Assembly (NCBI GenBank): GCA_031394735.1 | Contig: JANMXI010000294.1 | Span: forward strand, 19,612-83,611 | Direction of reading: 5' to 3' | DNA: 64,000 bases | Source: TMP-86 sp031394735 | GTDB lineage: Bacteria; Pseudomonadota; Gammaproteobacteria; Steroidobacterales; Steroidobacteraceae | Made by a program: the position numbers and the translations under genes | Part shown: one piece after another, positions 44,501 to 52,782 of the stretch | Position numbering within the stretch: the first letter of the stretch is position 1 | Layout: every line of letters begins with the position of its first letter | Notes under the pieces: model-generated | What the model was told of the DNA's origin: nothing | Seen by the model: the letters and a program-made list of their open reading frames with translations, nothing else | Databases searched by the model: none

Positions 44501-44957
44501 GGATCTGGAAAGCCCGCTCAACGCTGGCCCAGAAATCGAATTGCACGTGCCGGCGTTGATTCCCGAAGACTACGTGCCCGACGTGCATCTGCGCTTGGTG
44601 CTGTACAAGCGAATAGCCAGCGTGCCCGACAATGCAGAACTGGATGAGCTCAAGGTGGAGCTGATCGACCGGTTCGGCCCGCTACCCGATCCAGCGCAGA
44701 CGTTGTTCCGTTCAGCACAGATCAAGCTGCGCGCCTTGCAGTTAGGCATCCGCAAAATCAACATGGGCCCATCGAGCGGCTATCTGCTCTTCGACGAACA
44801 CCACAAAGTGGATCCAAAGCGCGTGCTGAAACTGATCCAAAGCAAACCTAAAGAATATCGGCTCGACGGCGCCGTCAAACTCCGCTTCGTTCACGAAGCA
44901 CGCAGCGAAGACGCTGTGTTCGCGAAATTGCGTCAGCTCTTGGACTTACTGGCTTAG
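41514..44957 (+). CDS. mfd: transcription-repair coupling factor Mfd
   Basis: 1147 residues. Mfd removes RNA polymerase stalled at DNA lesions and recruits UvrA. The N-terminal UvrB-like domains (LEAFRARLTAAGYANVTQVV, GEFAVRGSLIDVFPMGSDLP) come first. The RNA polymerase-interaction domain is near residues 480-540 (DLRVGSPVVHETYGVGRYAG). The RecG-like helicase has Walker A GDVGFGKTEVALRAAF, Walker B DEEHRFG and SGIDVPTANT. The C-terminal TRCF domain completes the family length. The ATG at 41514 has only a weak ribosome binding site. Confidence 0.97.
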   Translation: MPLLDPPLPDAGRPLVKWGKLYGAAPALAIAEAAQVHDVPYLVIAPSARDAEQLREEILFFAKNALPVHVFPDLETLPYDGFSAHPDITSTRLAALASLPHAKRGVWTVAIDTLLQRLAPRVYTESHSLSIHSGEELNLEAFRARLTAAGYANVTQVVSHGEFAVRGSLIDVFPMGSDLPYRIDLFDRDVESIRHFDPDTQRSLDKLEQIRVLPARETPLDPDSVREFRRRYRIRFSGDLSGHAIYRDVSAGMAPGGIEYYLPLFFDRCSNLFDYLPPQAVLIDYNEALAAADTQWNSIVQRHEQLAHDRQRPILDPAELYLSGAELTDLQGAWRKIELRNFAWPPETDGIFKNFPSGQPAEVRIDTRSDKPVGALLAHLRAVKGRVLLAAESGGRRELLLDLLRAQDINPRIVDSFAEFADGSAELGITVTAAVSGMRLEEPPLEILTESQLFGERARQERRRRRADRDPARILKELTDLRVGSPVVHETYGVGRYAGLQTMDIAGHTGEFLILLYAEGDKLFVPVQSLHLVSRYTGAPAESAPLHKLGGDQWLKARRKAAQRIRDVAAELLDLYSRRAARQGASLTAREADYRAFQAGFPFEETADQATAIEQVIADLKSDKPMDRVICGDVGFGKTEVALRAAFVAVQAGKQVAVLVPTTLLAQQHFGTFSDRFADWPVRIETLSRFRTAKESQGALAGIAAGTVDIVVATQKLLQGNVAFKDLGLIIVDEEHRFGVRDKEKLKALRAEVDVLTLTATPIPRTLNMAMGGLRDLSLITTPPAERLAVKTFVSEWNDNTVREASLREIRRGGQIYFVHNTIETIEKTAQKLRELVPEAIVRVGHGQMRERELEQLMLDFYHRRFNVLMCTTIIESGIDVPTANTIVIDRADRFGLAQLHQLRGRVGRSHHRAYAYLITPPRKAMTGDAIKRLEALESLEELGAGFTLATHDLEIRGAGELLGDEQSGQIHEIGFNLYMELLERAVSALKAGKIPDLESPLNAGPEIELHVPALIPEDYVPDVHLRLVLYKRIASVPDNAELDELKVELIDRFGPLPDPAQTLFRSAQIKLRALQLGIRKINMGPSSGYLLFDEHHKVDPKRVLKLIQSKPKEYRLDGAVKLRFVHEARSEDAVFAKLRQLLDLLA

Positions 44958-44970
44958 TACTCGTTCCGGC

Positions 44971-45191
44971 GGAGCCTTGATCGGGTAGCTGCTTGCGCCG
45001 CAATCGCGCGCCACGGCCCGTGAAATGTCGTAGTTTTCTGATTATGGCTGTGGGCCGTGGTGACCCGAGAACGGGCGGGCGCTATGGCCCCACGGTTCTC
45101 AGCACGTAATTTGGGTGTAGCACTCCCCGCGCCGTTTCGCCCGTTCTCGGCGCGCTCAATGCGGCGCAAGCAGCTACCCGATCAAGGCTCC
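44971..45191. repeat. 221-bp palindromic element with 32-bp perfect inverted ends
   Basis: The 271-base gap between mfd and the PAS/GGDEF gene is nearly filled by a symmetric element. The terminal repeats 44971-45002 and 45160-45191 are perfect inverted copies. Inside are further matched arms: 45006-45012 with 45149-45155 (7 bp), 45066-45077 with 45138-45149 (12 bp) and 45011-45019 with 45052-45060 (9 bp). GAGAAC at 45067-45072 can also pair with GTTCTC at 45095-45100, so alternative folds compete. No flanking direct repeat and no reading frame of note is visible. It could be a MITE-like insertion, a structured RNA or a bidirectional terminator. Confidence 0.88.
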
Positions 45192-45228
45192 ACCTGCGCT
45201 GTGCCAATAGTTCAAGAGCCCTGCGCCC

Positions 45229-46185
45229 TCAAGACACTTTGTTTCGACCGCCCTTCTTGGCTTTCTGCAGTTGCTGGCGTGTTTTTTCGATCAAATCGGC
45301 GGGACCATCGTGCGCGCCAGGCACCAGTGTGGCAACGCCGACGCTGATGGTGATATACCGCAGCACCGTGCAGCGCGGATGGTGAATGCGCAGCTCGCGC
45401 ACCCGTTCAACCATCGTATTCGCCAGCCGCAATGCATGCTCGGCATCGATGCCGGGCGCGAAGGCGAGGAAGCTGCCGCCCTCGAGCCGCGCGGTGACGT
45501 CGCTGGCGCGACGCAAACATCCGGACACACAATGGGCCACTCGCCGGATGGTTGAATCACCCGCAGCCCGGCCGAAGGTGGTGTTGTACAAATCCAAGGC
45601 ATCCAGATCGATGGCGAACAGCGCCATGCTGCGGCTTTCGCGTTGCGCAATCGACCAGTCGCGTTTGAGAAGTTCCTCGAGATAGCTTTCCGTGAATAGT
45701 CCTGTCAGCCGATCGTCGCGGATTGCCATGGTCGTCGGCTGATGCACACCGCTCAAGGTGTCGCGGGTGGCGCGCGGATCGAACTTCAGCCGTTCGCCGG
45801 CATCGCGGTGAAAGGCGGCAAAATGCGTGATGAATCCCTGGTGGTCCTTCAGCGGCACCACGCTCATCTCATTCCAGAACAGGCTGCCGTCCTTGCGGTA
45901 ATTGCGCAGCAGCACGCGCGTGGGCTCGCCGCGCTCGAGCGACTCGCGTAAGCGGTGCCGTTGATCCTGCTCGCGGTCTTCACCTTGCAAAAAGCGCAGA
46001 TTTCGGCCCATCAACTCATTCAGCGGATAACCGGTGAGCGTGCAGAATTCGTGATTTGCGTAGACCACGGGATGTGCCGGATCGGTCGCATCGACAACGG
46101 CAATGCCGACCGGTGCGCTATCGGCAATGCGCCGATGCAAGTCAGCCAAGCCGGCAACCTTGTCGATGGCAACGTCGGCGTTCAT
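45229..46185 (-). CDS. LOV-like PAS domain protein with degenerate GGDEF domain
   Basis: 318 residues from the ATG at 46185, which overlaps the nagZ stop. Residues about 15-130 form a PAS domain of LOV type (YANHEFCTLTGYPLNELMGR, NYRKDGSLFWNEMSVVPLKD). The flavin-adduct motif GxNCRFLQ reads GRNLRFLQG, so the photoactive Cys is Leu. A GGDEF-fold domain follows (ALFAIDLDALDLYNTTFGRA, ITISVGVATLVPG), but the signature reads EGGSF, so cyclase activity is unlikely. RASD lies exactly five residues before it, where the c-di-GMP-binding I-site RxxD belongs. A c-di-GMP sensor role is inference. Confidence 0.85.
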   Translation of the reverse strand: MNADVAIDKVAGLADLHRRIADSAPVGIAVVDATDPAHPVVYANHEFCTLTGYPLNELMGRNLRFLQGEDREQDQRHRLRESLERGEPTRVLLRNYRKDGSLFWNEMSVVPLKDHQGFITHFAAFHRDAGERLKFDPRATRDTLSGVHQPTTMAIRDDRLTGLFTESYLEELLKRDWSIAQRESRSMALFAIDLDALDLYNTTFGRAAGDSTIRRVAHCVSGCLRRASDVTARLEGGSFLAFAPGIDAEHALRLANTMVERVRELRIHHPRCTVLRYITISVGVATLVPGAHDGPADLIEKTRQQLQKAKKGGRNKVS

Positions 46186-47234
46186 GCGCGACCCTCGGTC
46201 AACATGAATTGCGGCGCGGCCGTCAGTGACTGCACTTTGGATACCGCGTCGCGCCACTGCGCGCTGGCGGCGAGGTCCGGTGTTGCCGGGTGCCGCGCCC
46301 GCATGCGAACCACGCGCGCACTCGAAGCCGGTTCGGGGACGAACGACTTGAAGGAATCCAGAACCTCGTGCACGGCGTTTCGATCGTTGCAGATCAACAC
46401 CACGTCGCAACCGGCGGCCATTGCCTGTGCAGTGCGGTCACTCGCACTGCCGAACCGGGCGGCGCCTGCCATCGACAGATCATCGGTGAATACACAGCCG
46501 TGGAAATGCAGATCGTTGCGAAGGATGCCTGTGATCCAGCGCTTGGACAGGCTCGCAGGCTTCGAATCCACCGCTGGGAATACGACATGCCCCGCCATCA
46601 GGGCCGGAAGCTGGTTGTCGATCAGACGGCGATACGGCCTCAGATCGGCCTCCATGTCATCCAGACCCCGACGGTCGACCGGTACGGCCACATGCGAATC
46701 CGCAACCACCGCGCCATGGCCGGGAAAGTGCTTGGCGACGGCCGCCATGCCGGCATCGCGCATGCCGACGGCATAGGCCACGGCCAGGGACGAAACGATG
46801 TCGGCATCGGCATGTAGGGCACGGTCGCCGATGATCTCGCTGACCCCGTAGTCCAGATCGACGCAAGGGGCGAAGCTGAAATCCACGCCGACGGCACGCA
46901 CTTCACTGGCCATCAGCCAGCCGGCGCTGCGCGCCAAATCCAGCGCCTCACGGTGTTCCAGGTCCCAACGCCTGCCAAGGCTGCGCGCCGGCGGCAGCGG
47001 CGTGAACCCCAATGTGAATCGCTGCACACGCCCGCCTTCCTGGTCGACCGCCGTCAGCAAGGGTGGCGACCGCAGTGCATGAATGGACTTCACCAATGCG
47101 CGCATCTGGTCAGGGTCGCGGTAATTTCGGGCAAACAGAACCACGCCGCCCACCATTTCGTGACGCAGTACCTCTTTGTCGGCTGCGCTCAACTCGATAC
47201 CCGCCAAATCGATCATCAAAGGACCCAGACTCAC
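46182..47234 (-). CDS. nagZ: beta-N-acetylhexosaminidase NagZ
   Basis: 350 residues of glycoside hydrolase family 3. LTAVDQEGGRVQRFTLGFTP, KHFPGHGAVVADSHVAVP (mobile His-Asp loop) and FTDDLSMAGAARFG with the nucleophile Asp are conserved. NagZ releases N-acetylglucosamine from recycled anhydromuropeptides in the cytoplasm. The GTG start overlaps the rlmD stop. The N-terminal part is full, without extra domains. Confidence 0.95.
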   Translation of the reverse strand: MSLGPLMIDLAGIELSAADKEVLRHEMVGGVVLFARNYRDPDQMRALVKSIHALRSPPLLTAVDQEGGRVQRFTLGFTPLPPARSLGRRWDLEHREALDLARSAGWLMASEVRAVGVDFSFAPCVDLDYGVSEIIGDRALHADADIVSSLAVAYAVGMRDAGMAAVAKHFPGHGAVVADSHVAVPVDRRGLDDMEADLRPYRRLIDNQLPALMAGHVVFPAVDSKPASLSKRWITGILRNDLHFHGCVFTDDLSMAGAARFGSASDRTAQAMAAGCDVVLICNDRNAVHEVLDSFKSFVPEPASSARVVRMRARHPATPDLAASAQWRDAVSKVQSLTAAPQFMLTEGRA

Positions 47235-48550
47235 GGGCGCCTTCCGAAAACGGCGATCGATTCGACGTGCGTGGTGTGCGCGAACATATCCATAACCCCG
47301 GCGGCGAGCAGCTCAAAATTCTGTGTTTGCGTCAGAATCCGGGCATCGCGCGCCAAACTCCCCGGATGGCAGGAAATATACACGACTCTTTTGGGGCCCC
47401 ACCGCGACATACGTTCCATTACTTCCTGCGCGCCGGCCCGAGGCGGGTCAAGCAGGACCCGGTCATAGGGACGCGCATCCCAACTGCCGAAGGTCCCGGG
47501 CTCGAACAGGTTTTGCACGAAAAACTCGACGTTTTTCAGATGATTTGCGCCGGCGTTGGCGGCGGCCCGCACCAACAGGTCGGCATCGCCCTCCACCCCG
47601 ACCACCGTGCCGCAGTGCCGCGCCAGGGGAAGCGTGAAATTGCCCAGGCCACAAAACAACTCCAGGACCCGGTCGGAGGGTTCGGCCTCGAGCAGACGCA
47701 GCGCCTGATCCACCATGGCGGAATTGACGACCGAATTGACCTGGATGAAGTCCGTGGGCTTGAACTCGATGTCGACCGCGGCACTGGACACGCGATAGCG
47801 CAACGGCAATGCCGGTGGGGTCAGGGGCCGCACGGTGGCGAGCCCACCGGTCTGCAAAAAGATCTGCACATTCAGCCGCGTTCCGAACTGCTGCAGCTTG
47901 TCCCGGTCGGATTCTCCCGGTTCCGCGAGCACCCGGAATACCAGCGCGGTCTGATCGTCTCCCACCGCCACTTCGACCTGCGGAATCTGCTCGCGCAACT
48001 CCAGCGCCCCCACGAGTTCCGCCAATTGCGTCGGCAGCGTGCGCAATTCGGGCGTCAGTACTTCGCAGGTTTGCAGGTCCGCAAGATACGGCGAGGAGCG
48101 TTCGCGAAAGCCCGCCAGCACGCGCTGCTTCTTGTGCACATATTTGACCCCGAGACGCGCACGGCGTCGATAGCCCCAAGCCGGGCCCTGGATCGGGTCC
48201 AGCACCTGCTGCGGACGCACACCTCCGATCCGTTGCAGGGTTTCGAGCAATTGGGATTGCTTGGCCTGCAACTGCGCCGCGGGTGCGAGATGCTGCAACG
48301 TGCAACCACCACAGAATCCGAAGTGCACGCAGCGCGGTTCGACCCTGTCAGGAGAAGCGCGCAGCACTTGCGCCAGCACCGCCTCGTCGAATTGCGCGCG
48401 GCGCTTGAACCGCCGCAGGCTCACGCTCTCGCCCGGCAACGCCGAGTCGATGAACACGGTTTTGCCGTCGATGCGCGCCACGCCGCGGCCGTCCTGCGCC
48501 AGGTCGATGACCTCCGCCGTTTCCAACGCGGAAGTCAGCGGGCGGGCCAC
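47231..48550 (-). CDS. rlmD: 23S rRNA (uracil(1939)-C(5))-methyltransferase RlmD
   Basis: 439 residues from a GTG at 48550 that overlaps the end of the exonuclease gene by 16 bases; the frame is open upstream but similarity begins here. A TRAM domain (VIDLAQDGRGVARIDGKTVF) precedes an iron-sulfur motif (RCVHFGFCGGCTLQHL plus a later TCEVL). The SAM domain has VLELFCGLGNFTLPLAR. The catalytic Cys is in VYISCHPGSLARDARIL. A shorter TTG start at 48526 is possible. Confidence 0.94.
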   Translation of the reverse strand: MARPLTSALETAEVIDLAQDGRGVARIDGKTVFIDSALPGESVSLRRFKRRAQFDEAVLAQVLRASPDRVEPRCVHFGFCGGCTLQHLAPAAQLQAKQSQLLETLQRIGGVRPQQVLDPIQGPAWGYRRRARLGVKYVHKKQRVLAGFRERSSPYLADLQTCEVLTPELRTLPTQLAELVGALELREQIPQVEVAVGDDQTALVFRVLAEPGESDRDKLQQFGTRLNVQIFLQTGGLATVRPLTPPALPLRYRVSSAAVDIEFKPTDFIQVNSVVNSAMVDQALRLLEAEPSDRVLELFCGLGNFTLPLARHCGTVVGVEGDADLLVRAAANAGANHLKNVEFFVQNLFEPGTFGSWDARPYDRVLLDPPRAGAQEVMERMSRWGPKRVVYISCHPGSLARDARILTQTQNFELLAAGVMDMFAHTTHVESIAVFGRRP

Positions 48551-49308
48551 GCGGATTCGAACTCGTGCAGATGTGTAGCCTGCGAGGCACGCAGCAGGGA
48601 ACGCACGCGCGCTTCCTCCGCAGCGTGCTCGGCGGCATTGAGATGACCGCGGATCAATTCGAAGCGCAGGTAGATCAGATACGTGTTGAGTACGTCGGTT
48701 TCGCAATAGGCGCGAATCTGCGCCAGTTCGCCGCGTTGATACGCATCCCAGACATCGGCGCCGTGCATGCCGATCTTGCCCGGAAAACTCAGCAGCGTGG
48801 CAACGTCGTCGAGGCTGGCGCGGCCACGGCCCTGAAACCCCGACAAAATGTCCATGAGGTCCATGTGGCGCCAATGAAAGCGGCTCAGGTAATTGTTGTA
48901 GCGAAAGCTGCTGTCCTCATTGCCGGTCTCCCAATAGCGCGCCGCGGGTACACCGTGCAGAAGACTGCGGTAATGCAGCACCGGCAGATCGAATCCCGCG
49001 CCATTCCAGGACACGAGGTCCGGCGTGAATTTATCCAACCCATCGTAAAACCGTTCGATCAGAACCTTTTCGGACGAGGCCTCATCGCCGAGACTCCAGA
49101 CCTTGAGGGATTCCCGCGTGCGCATCACCACGGAGATGGCAATGATGCGATGCTGCTCGTGGGACAGAAACTCGGAACCCGTTTCCTGACGTCGATGCGT
49201 GAACATGATCTGCGCAACCTGCGCATCCGACAGATCGTGCAGACCGAACAGGCGCCGGCCCAGATCGGTGTCCGGAACGGTTTCAATGTCAAAAACCAGC
49301 ACGTGCAT
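48535..49308 (-). CDS. predicted 3'-5' exonuclease (PolB-like)
   Basis: 257 residues from the ATG at 49308 (MHVLVFDIETVPDTDLGRRL). DEDD-type exonuclease motifs are FDIETVP, SWNGAGFDLPVLHYRS and RAYCETDVLNTYLIYLRFEL. This matches the PF10108 family (predicted 3'-5' exonuclease related to the PolB proofreading domain), found beside rlmD in several proteobacteria. The substrate is unproven. It is packed between acpS and rlmD. Confidence 0.85.
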   Translation of the reverse strand: MHVLVFDIETVPDTDLGRRLFGLHDLSDAQVAQIMFTHRRQETGSEFLSHEQHRIIAISVVMRTRESLKVWSLGDEASSEKVLIERFYDGLDKFTPDLVSWNGAGFDLPVLHYRSLLHGVPAARYWETGNEDSSFRYNNYLSRFHWRHMDLMDILSGFQGRGRASLDDVATLLSFPGKIGMHGADVWDAYQRGELAQIRAYCETDVLNTYLIYLRFELIRGHLNAAEHAAEEARVRSLLRASQATHLHEFESAWPAR

Positions 49309-49313
49309 GACGT

Positions 49314-49694
49314 TCAAGCCTTCAATAAAACGGCAACGGCCACGATCAGGCCCGCTTCATCCGACAGGGTGATATGACCCTCACCCACTCCCATTCGGCG
49401 GCGAACGATTTCGCCGCGTGGTGAATAGACAACCTCGGGCTTGCCCCACGCATTTTGCACGATCCCGACGTCGCGGATCCACACGCCATGCGCAAAGCCT
49501 GTACCCATGGCCTTGACGATGGCCTCCTTGGCGGCAAAGCGCATGGCGAGAAATCGCACCGGCCGGGCCGTTTTTTTCAACTGAGCATGCTCTTCGGGCA
49601 TGAGCAGATGATTCACGAAACGATCGGCGAACTTCGCGTAGGTGTTTTCGATGCGCGCCAGCTGCAGGATATCGGTGCCGATGCCGAAGATCAT
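49314..49694 (-). CDS. acpS: holo-[acyl-carrier-protein] synthase
   Basis: 126 residues. The opening MIFGIGTDILQLARIENTYA and RFLAMRFAAKEAIVKAMGTG are the AcpS phosphopantetheinyl transferase signature (Asp and Glu metal ligands). It activates ACP by transferring 4'-phosphopantetheine from CoA. The pdxJ-acpS order is conserved with E. coli. Confidence 0.96.
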   Translation of the reverse strand: MIFGIGTDILQLARIENTYAKFADRFVNHLLMPEEHAQLKKTARPVRFLAMRFAAKEAIVKAMGTGFAHGVWIRDVGIVQNAWGKPEVVYSPRGEIVRRRMGVGEGHITLSDEAGLIVAVAVLLKA

Positions 49695-49710
49695 GAACGT
49701 GCTCGCCGCT

Positions 49711-50460
49711 TCAGCGTCGCGCAGCGAGCATCAGCCGCTTCATGTCGCTCACGGCGCGCGCCAGACCATCGAACACGGCTTGCGCGACGATGGCATGTCC
49801 GATGTTGAGTTCGACGATTTCACTGATCGCCGCGATGGGCGACACATTGTGGTAATGCAGGCCGTGCCCGGCGTTGACGATCAGTCCCAGCGCATCGGCC
49901 TGCCGGGCGGCGTTGCGGATGCGCTCGAATTCGCGGGCCTGGTCAGCGCCGCTGCTCTCGGCATACGCACCCGTATGCAATTCGATGACCGGTGCGCCCG
50001 CCTTCGCCGACGCTTCGATCTGGCGCGGGTCCGGATCGATGAACAGCGACACGCGGATGCCGGCAGCACGCAACTGCGCGCAGGCTTCGGCGATGCGCGC
50101 CGCCTGACCGGCAATGTCCAGCCCGCCCTCGGTGGTCACTTCGGTGCGCTTCTCCGGCACCAGACAGCAATCCTGGGGCGCGACATCGACCGCGATGCGC
50201 AGCATTTCCTCAGTGACCGCCATTTCCAGATTCATGCGCGTCTGCAAGGCCTCGCGCATGACGCGCACGTCCCTGTCCTGGATATGGCGCCGGTCTTCGC
50301 GCAGATGCAGCGTGATGCTGTCGGCGCCGGATTTCTCGGCCAGCAATGCCGCATGCAGCGGGTCCGGATAGCGCGCAAGGCGCACCTGCCGCAGTGTTGC
50401 GACATGATCGATATTGACCCCCAGGGCGATCCCGGAAGTCTGGATTTTGGACTGGCTCAA
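49711..50460 (-). CDS. pdxJ: pyridoxine 5'-phosphate synthase
   Basis: 249 residues. It makes PNP from amino-acetone phosphate and deoxyxylulose 5-phosphate. LGVNIDHVATLRQVRLARYP, SITLHLREDRRHIQDRDV and AGHGLHYHNVSPIAAISEIV are conserved. The TTG start overlaps the recO stop (TTGA), which implies coupled translation. Confidence 0.96.
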   Translation of the reverse strand: MSQSKIQTSGIALGVNIDHVATLRQVRLARYPDPLHAALLAEKSGADSITLHLREDRRHIQDRDVRVMREALQTRMNLEMAVTEEMLRIAVDVAPQDCCLVPEKRTEVTTEGGLDIAGQAARIAEACAQLRAAGIRVSLFIDPDPRQIEASAKAGAPVIELHTGAYAESSGADQAREFERIRNAARQADALGLIVNAGHGLHYHNVSPIAAISEIVELNIGHAIVAQAVFDGLARAVSDMKRLMLAARR

Positions 50461-51179
50461 CCGTGCTCCCTAGGATGCAGCGCTTTCATGACCTCGCGTG
50501 ATCCGAGCGCGCGACCGTCCAGACAGGCTTCGATCGCTGCGCGCAGGATTTTCTTGGCATCACGCAAGGCAGCGGCATTTTCGAACGATTCGGCGCTCAA
50601 TTCAATGAGCGAACTGCCGCACACCGCCTCCGGCGCATCGGCCTCACAGCGCATCACCGCGCCCTGCGGCCGCACCCGGTAAAAACCACCGGCCGTGACC
50701 GCATCGCCGGCATCGGTCCGCGAGAAGTCCACGCCATAGCCGAGCTGTTCCAGCAGCCGCTTTTCGAAGCGCCGCAATTGCGCCGCCTCGGCCTGACCGG
50801 TCGACAATGCGCCGATGGCGAGGGCATAACAGTCGAACAATTCAGGATGGGGGTCGAATCGCTCCGTCAATTTCATGAGCAATTCATTCACATAAAAACC
50901 GCTCATCAGGCGCGGCGGCGGCAGCTGCGTGAACTCGCCGTCGATCTCCGCAGCGGTAAGCTGCCCTGCCTCGGATTTGCCAACCCAGGAGACGAGCAGG
51001 CGCTGGAAGGGCCGCAGGCCCGCCCGCAATGCGGACTTCGGGGAGCGCGCGCCACGCGCGAACAAGGTCAGGCGCCCATGGTCGCGCGTGAAAAACTCCG
51101 CGATGCGGCTGGTGTCGCGATAAGCGTATTGGTGCAGCAGATAGGCTGGTGTCAGCCAGACGCGCTGCGCGCTCTTCAC
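50457..51179 (-). CDS. recO: DNA repair protein RecO
   Basis: 240 residues from a GTG at 51179 that overlaps the era stop (GTGA); the longer frame reads into era. The N-terminal OB fold (AYLLHQYAYRDTSRIAEFFT, GRLTLFARGARSPKSALRAG) and helical C-terminal domain (FYVNELLMKLTERFDPHPEL) fit RecO, which loads RecA on SSB-coated gaps with RecR. The zinc cysteines of some RecO proteins are not evident. Confidence 0.93.
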   Translation of the reverse strand: MKSAQRVWLTPAYLLHQYAYRDTSRIAEFFTRDHGRLTLFARGARSPKSALRAGLRPFQRLLVSWVGKSEAGQLTAAEIDGEFTQLPPPRLMSGFYVNELLMKLTERFDPHPELFDCYALAIGALSTGQAEAAQLRRFEKRLLEQLGYGVDFSRTDAGDAVTAGGFYRVRPQGAVMRCEADAPEAVCGSSLIELSAESFENAAALRDAKKILRAAIEACLDGRALGSREVMKALHPREHG

Positions 51180-52075
51180 AGAGTCTGGTACCCGAACTGG
51201 CTCAAGGCCAATTCGCTGTCCGCCCAGTTCTCCTTCACCTTCACCCACAGACTCAGATGTACTGATCGCTGCCACAGGTCGTTGAGTTCGATGCGCGCCA
51301 GCCGCCCGATCTCCTTCAAGCGTTCACCACCCTGACCGATGACGATGGCTTTTTGACCCTGTCGCTCCACCCAGATCACCGCATCGATCATGATGCGGCC
51401 CTCCTCATCTGCAAATCGCTCGATCTGCACATTGATGCCGTAGGGAAGTTCCTCGCGCAATTTATGCGTGAGCTTCTCTCGCACCACCTCGGCGGCATGA
51501 AACGGCTCATCGCGATCGGTGATGACATCGGGAGGAAACAGCGGCGGCGAAACCGGCAACCGCGCGGAGATCAGGTCCACCAGACGATCGAGGTTGTCCG
51601 ACTTCGTGGCCGACACCGGCACGACCGCAGAGGCCGTGATGCGCTGGGTCATGTCTTCCAAAAACGGCAAGAGTGCGCCGCGTGGGTTGACGCGATCGAT
51701 CTTGTTGATGACCAGGAACAGCGGTTGCTTGAGCCCGCGAACGCGCTCCCACACCCACAAATCCTCGTCCCTGAAATTCATGGCCTCGACCACGAACACG
51801 ATGACATCCGCGTCCTGGGAGGACGAGATGGCGACCCGGTTCATGTATTGATTCATGACCCGGCGCGTGGATTCGTGCAGGCCCGGCGTGTCCACCAGCA
51901 CCAGCTGCGCATGTGGCCGGTTCACCAGGCCCAGAATGCGATGGCGGGTGGTTTGCGGTTTGGGCGTGACGATGCTGACCTTGCGGCCAACCAGGGCATT
52001 GACCAGCGTCGACTTGCCGACGTTCGGGCGGCCGACGATGGCCACGTATCCGGAAGTGAAAGGAGTGTCGCTCAT
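51176..52075 (-). CDS. era: GTPase Era
   Basis: 299 residues: G1 GRPNVGKSTLVNALVGR, switch region KPQTTRHRILG, G3 DTPGLHES, G4 NKIDRVNPRG, and a C-terminal KH domain (AVIWVERQGQKAIVIGQGGE) for 16S rRNA binding. Era assists 30S maturation. The ATG overlaps the rnc stop. Confidence 0.97.
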   Translation of the reverse strand: MSDTPFTSGYVAIVGRPNVGKSTLVNALVGRKVSIVTPKPQTTRHRILGLVNRPHAQLVLVDTPGLHESTRRVMNQYMNRVAISSSQDADVIVFVVEAMNFRDEDLWVWERVRGLKQPLFLVINKIDRVNPRGALLPFLEDMTQRITASAVVPVSATKSDNLDRLVDLISARLPVSPPLFPPDVITDRDEPFHAAEVVREKLTHKLREELPYGINVQIERFADEEGRIMIDAVIWVERQGQKAIVIGQGGERLKEIGRLARIELNDLWQRSVHLSLWVKVKENWADSELALSQFGYQTL

Positions 52076-52782
52076 ACGGGATGCCGCAGTTTTGCCGGCA
52101 GCAGCGCGAGCATGCGGTCGGCCGCGATCTGCTCGGCACGGCGACGGCTGACGCCTTCGCCGGTAGTGTGAAGATTCAAAGGGGTCACTTCGCAGACCAC
52201 CGCAAACACTTGAGCATGAGGTTCTCCTTCAACAGCGGACAAAGTATACGTGGGCAGCGGCATGGCGTGCCCCTGCAGCACCTCCTGCAGACGCGTCTTC
52301 GCGTCCTTGAGGGCAGAGGCTTCGGGCAGGCTCGACAGCCGCGGCCCGATCAGGCGCTCCACGACCCGGGCGGCGGCGTCGAATCCCGAGTCCACCATCA
52401 CGGCGCCGATCAGCGCCTCCAGGGCATCGGCCAGAATGGAGGCGCGCCGAAAGCCGCCGGATTTCAGTTCGCCGGTGCCCAGGCGCAGATAGTCCCCCAG
52501 ATGATGTTCAGCGGCGATCTGCGCCAATGTTTCGCCACTCACCAGCGAGGCACGCAGCCGCGACAAGGCGCCCTCGTCGGCGCGTGCATGGGCGTCGAAC
52601 AACAATTGCGCTACGGCACAATTGAGAACCGAATCGCCCAGGAACTCCAGCCGCTCGTTATGCGCGGCAGCGGCGCTGCGATGAGTCAGCGCGGCCAGAC
52701 ACAGCGATTGGTCCTTGAATTCGTAGCCCAGCACATTTTGCGTCCATTGCCGGACGGAATCGCTGTCTGCGAGTGCGGTCAC
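52072..52782 (-). CDS. rnc: ribonuclease III
   Basis: 236 residues: the catalytic signature ERLEFLGDSVLNCAVAQLL near residue 41, DALEALIGAVMVDSGF with the second acidic ligand set, and a C-terminal double-stranded RNA-binding domain. It cuts rRNA precursors and structured mRNAs. The GTG start overlaps the stop of the DUF4845 gene. Confidence 0.97.
   Translation of the reverse strand: MTALADSDSVRQWTQNVLGYEFKDQSLCLAALTHRSAAAAHNERLEFLGDSVLNCAVAQLLFDAHARADEGALSRLRASLVSGETLAQIAAEHHLGDYLRLGTGELKSGGFRRASILADALEALIGAVMVDSGFDAAARVVERLIGPRLSSLPEASALKDAKTRLQEVLQGHAMPLPTYTLSAVEGEPHAQVFAVVCEVTPLNLHTTGEGVSRRRAEQIAADRMLALLPAKLRHPV

Noticed and set aside
44958..45228. A tRNA or known ncRNA hidden in the mfd-PAS/GGDEF gap
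   Set aside because: No T-loop consensus, anticodon arm or CCA end is visible; the symmetry is that of a large palindrome.
48551..48874. Upstream extension of the rlmD frame
   Set aside because: It reads through the exonuclease gene out of frame and adds no conserved residues before the TRAM domain.
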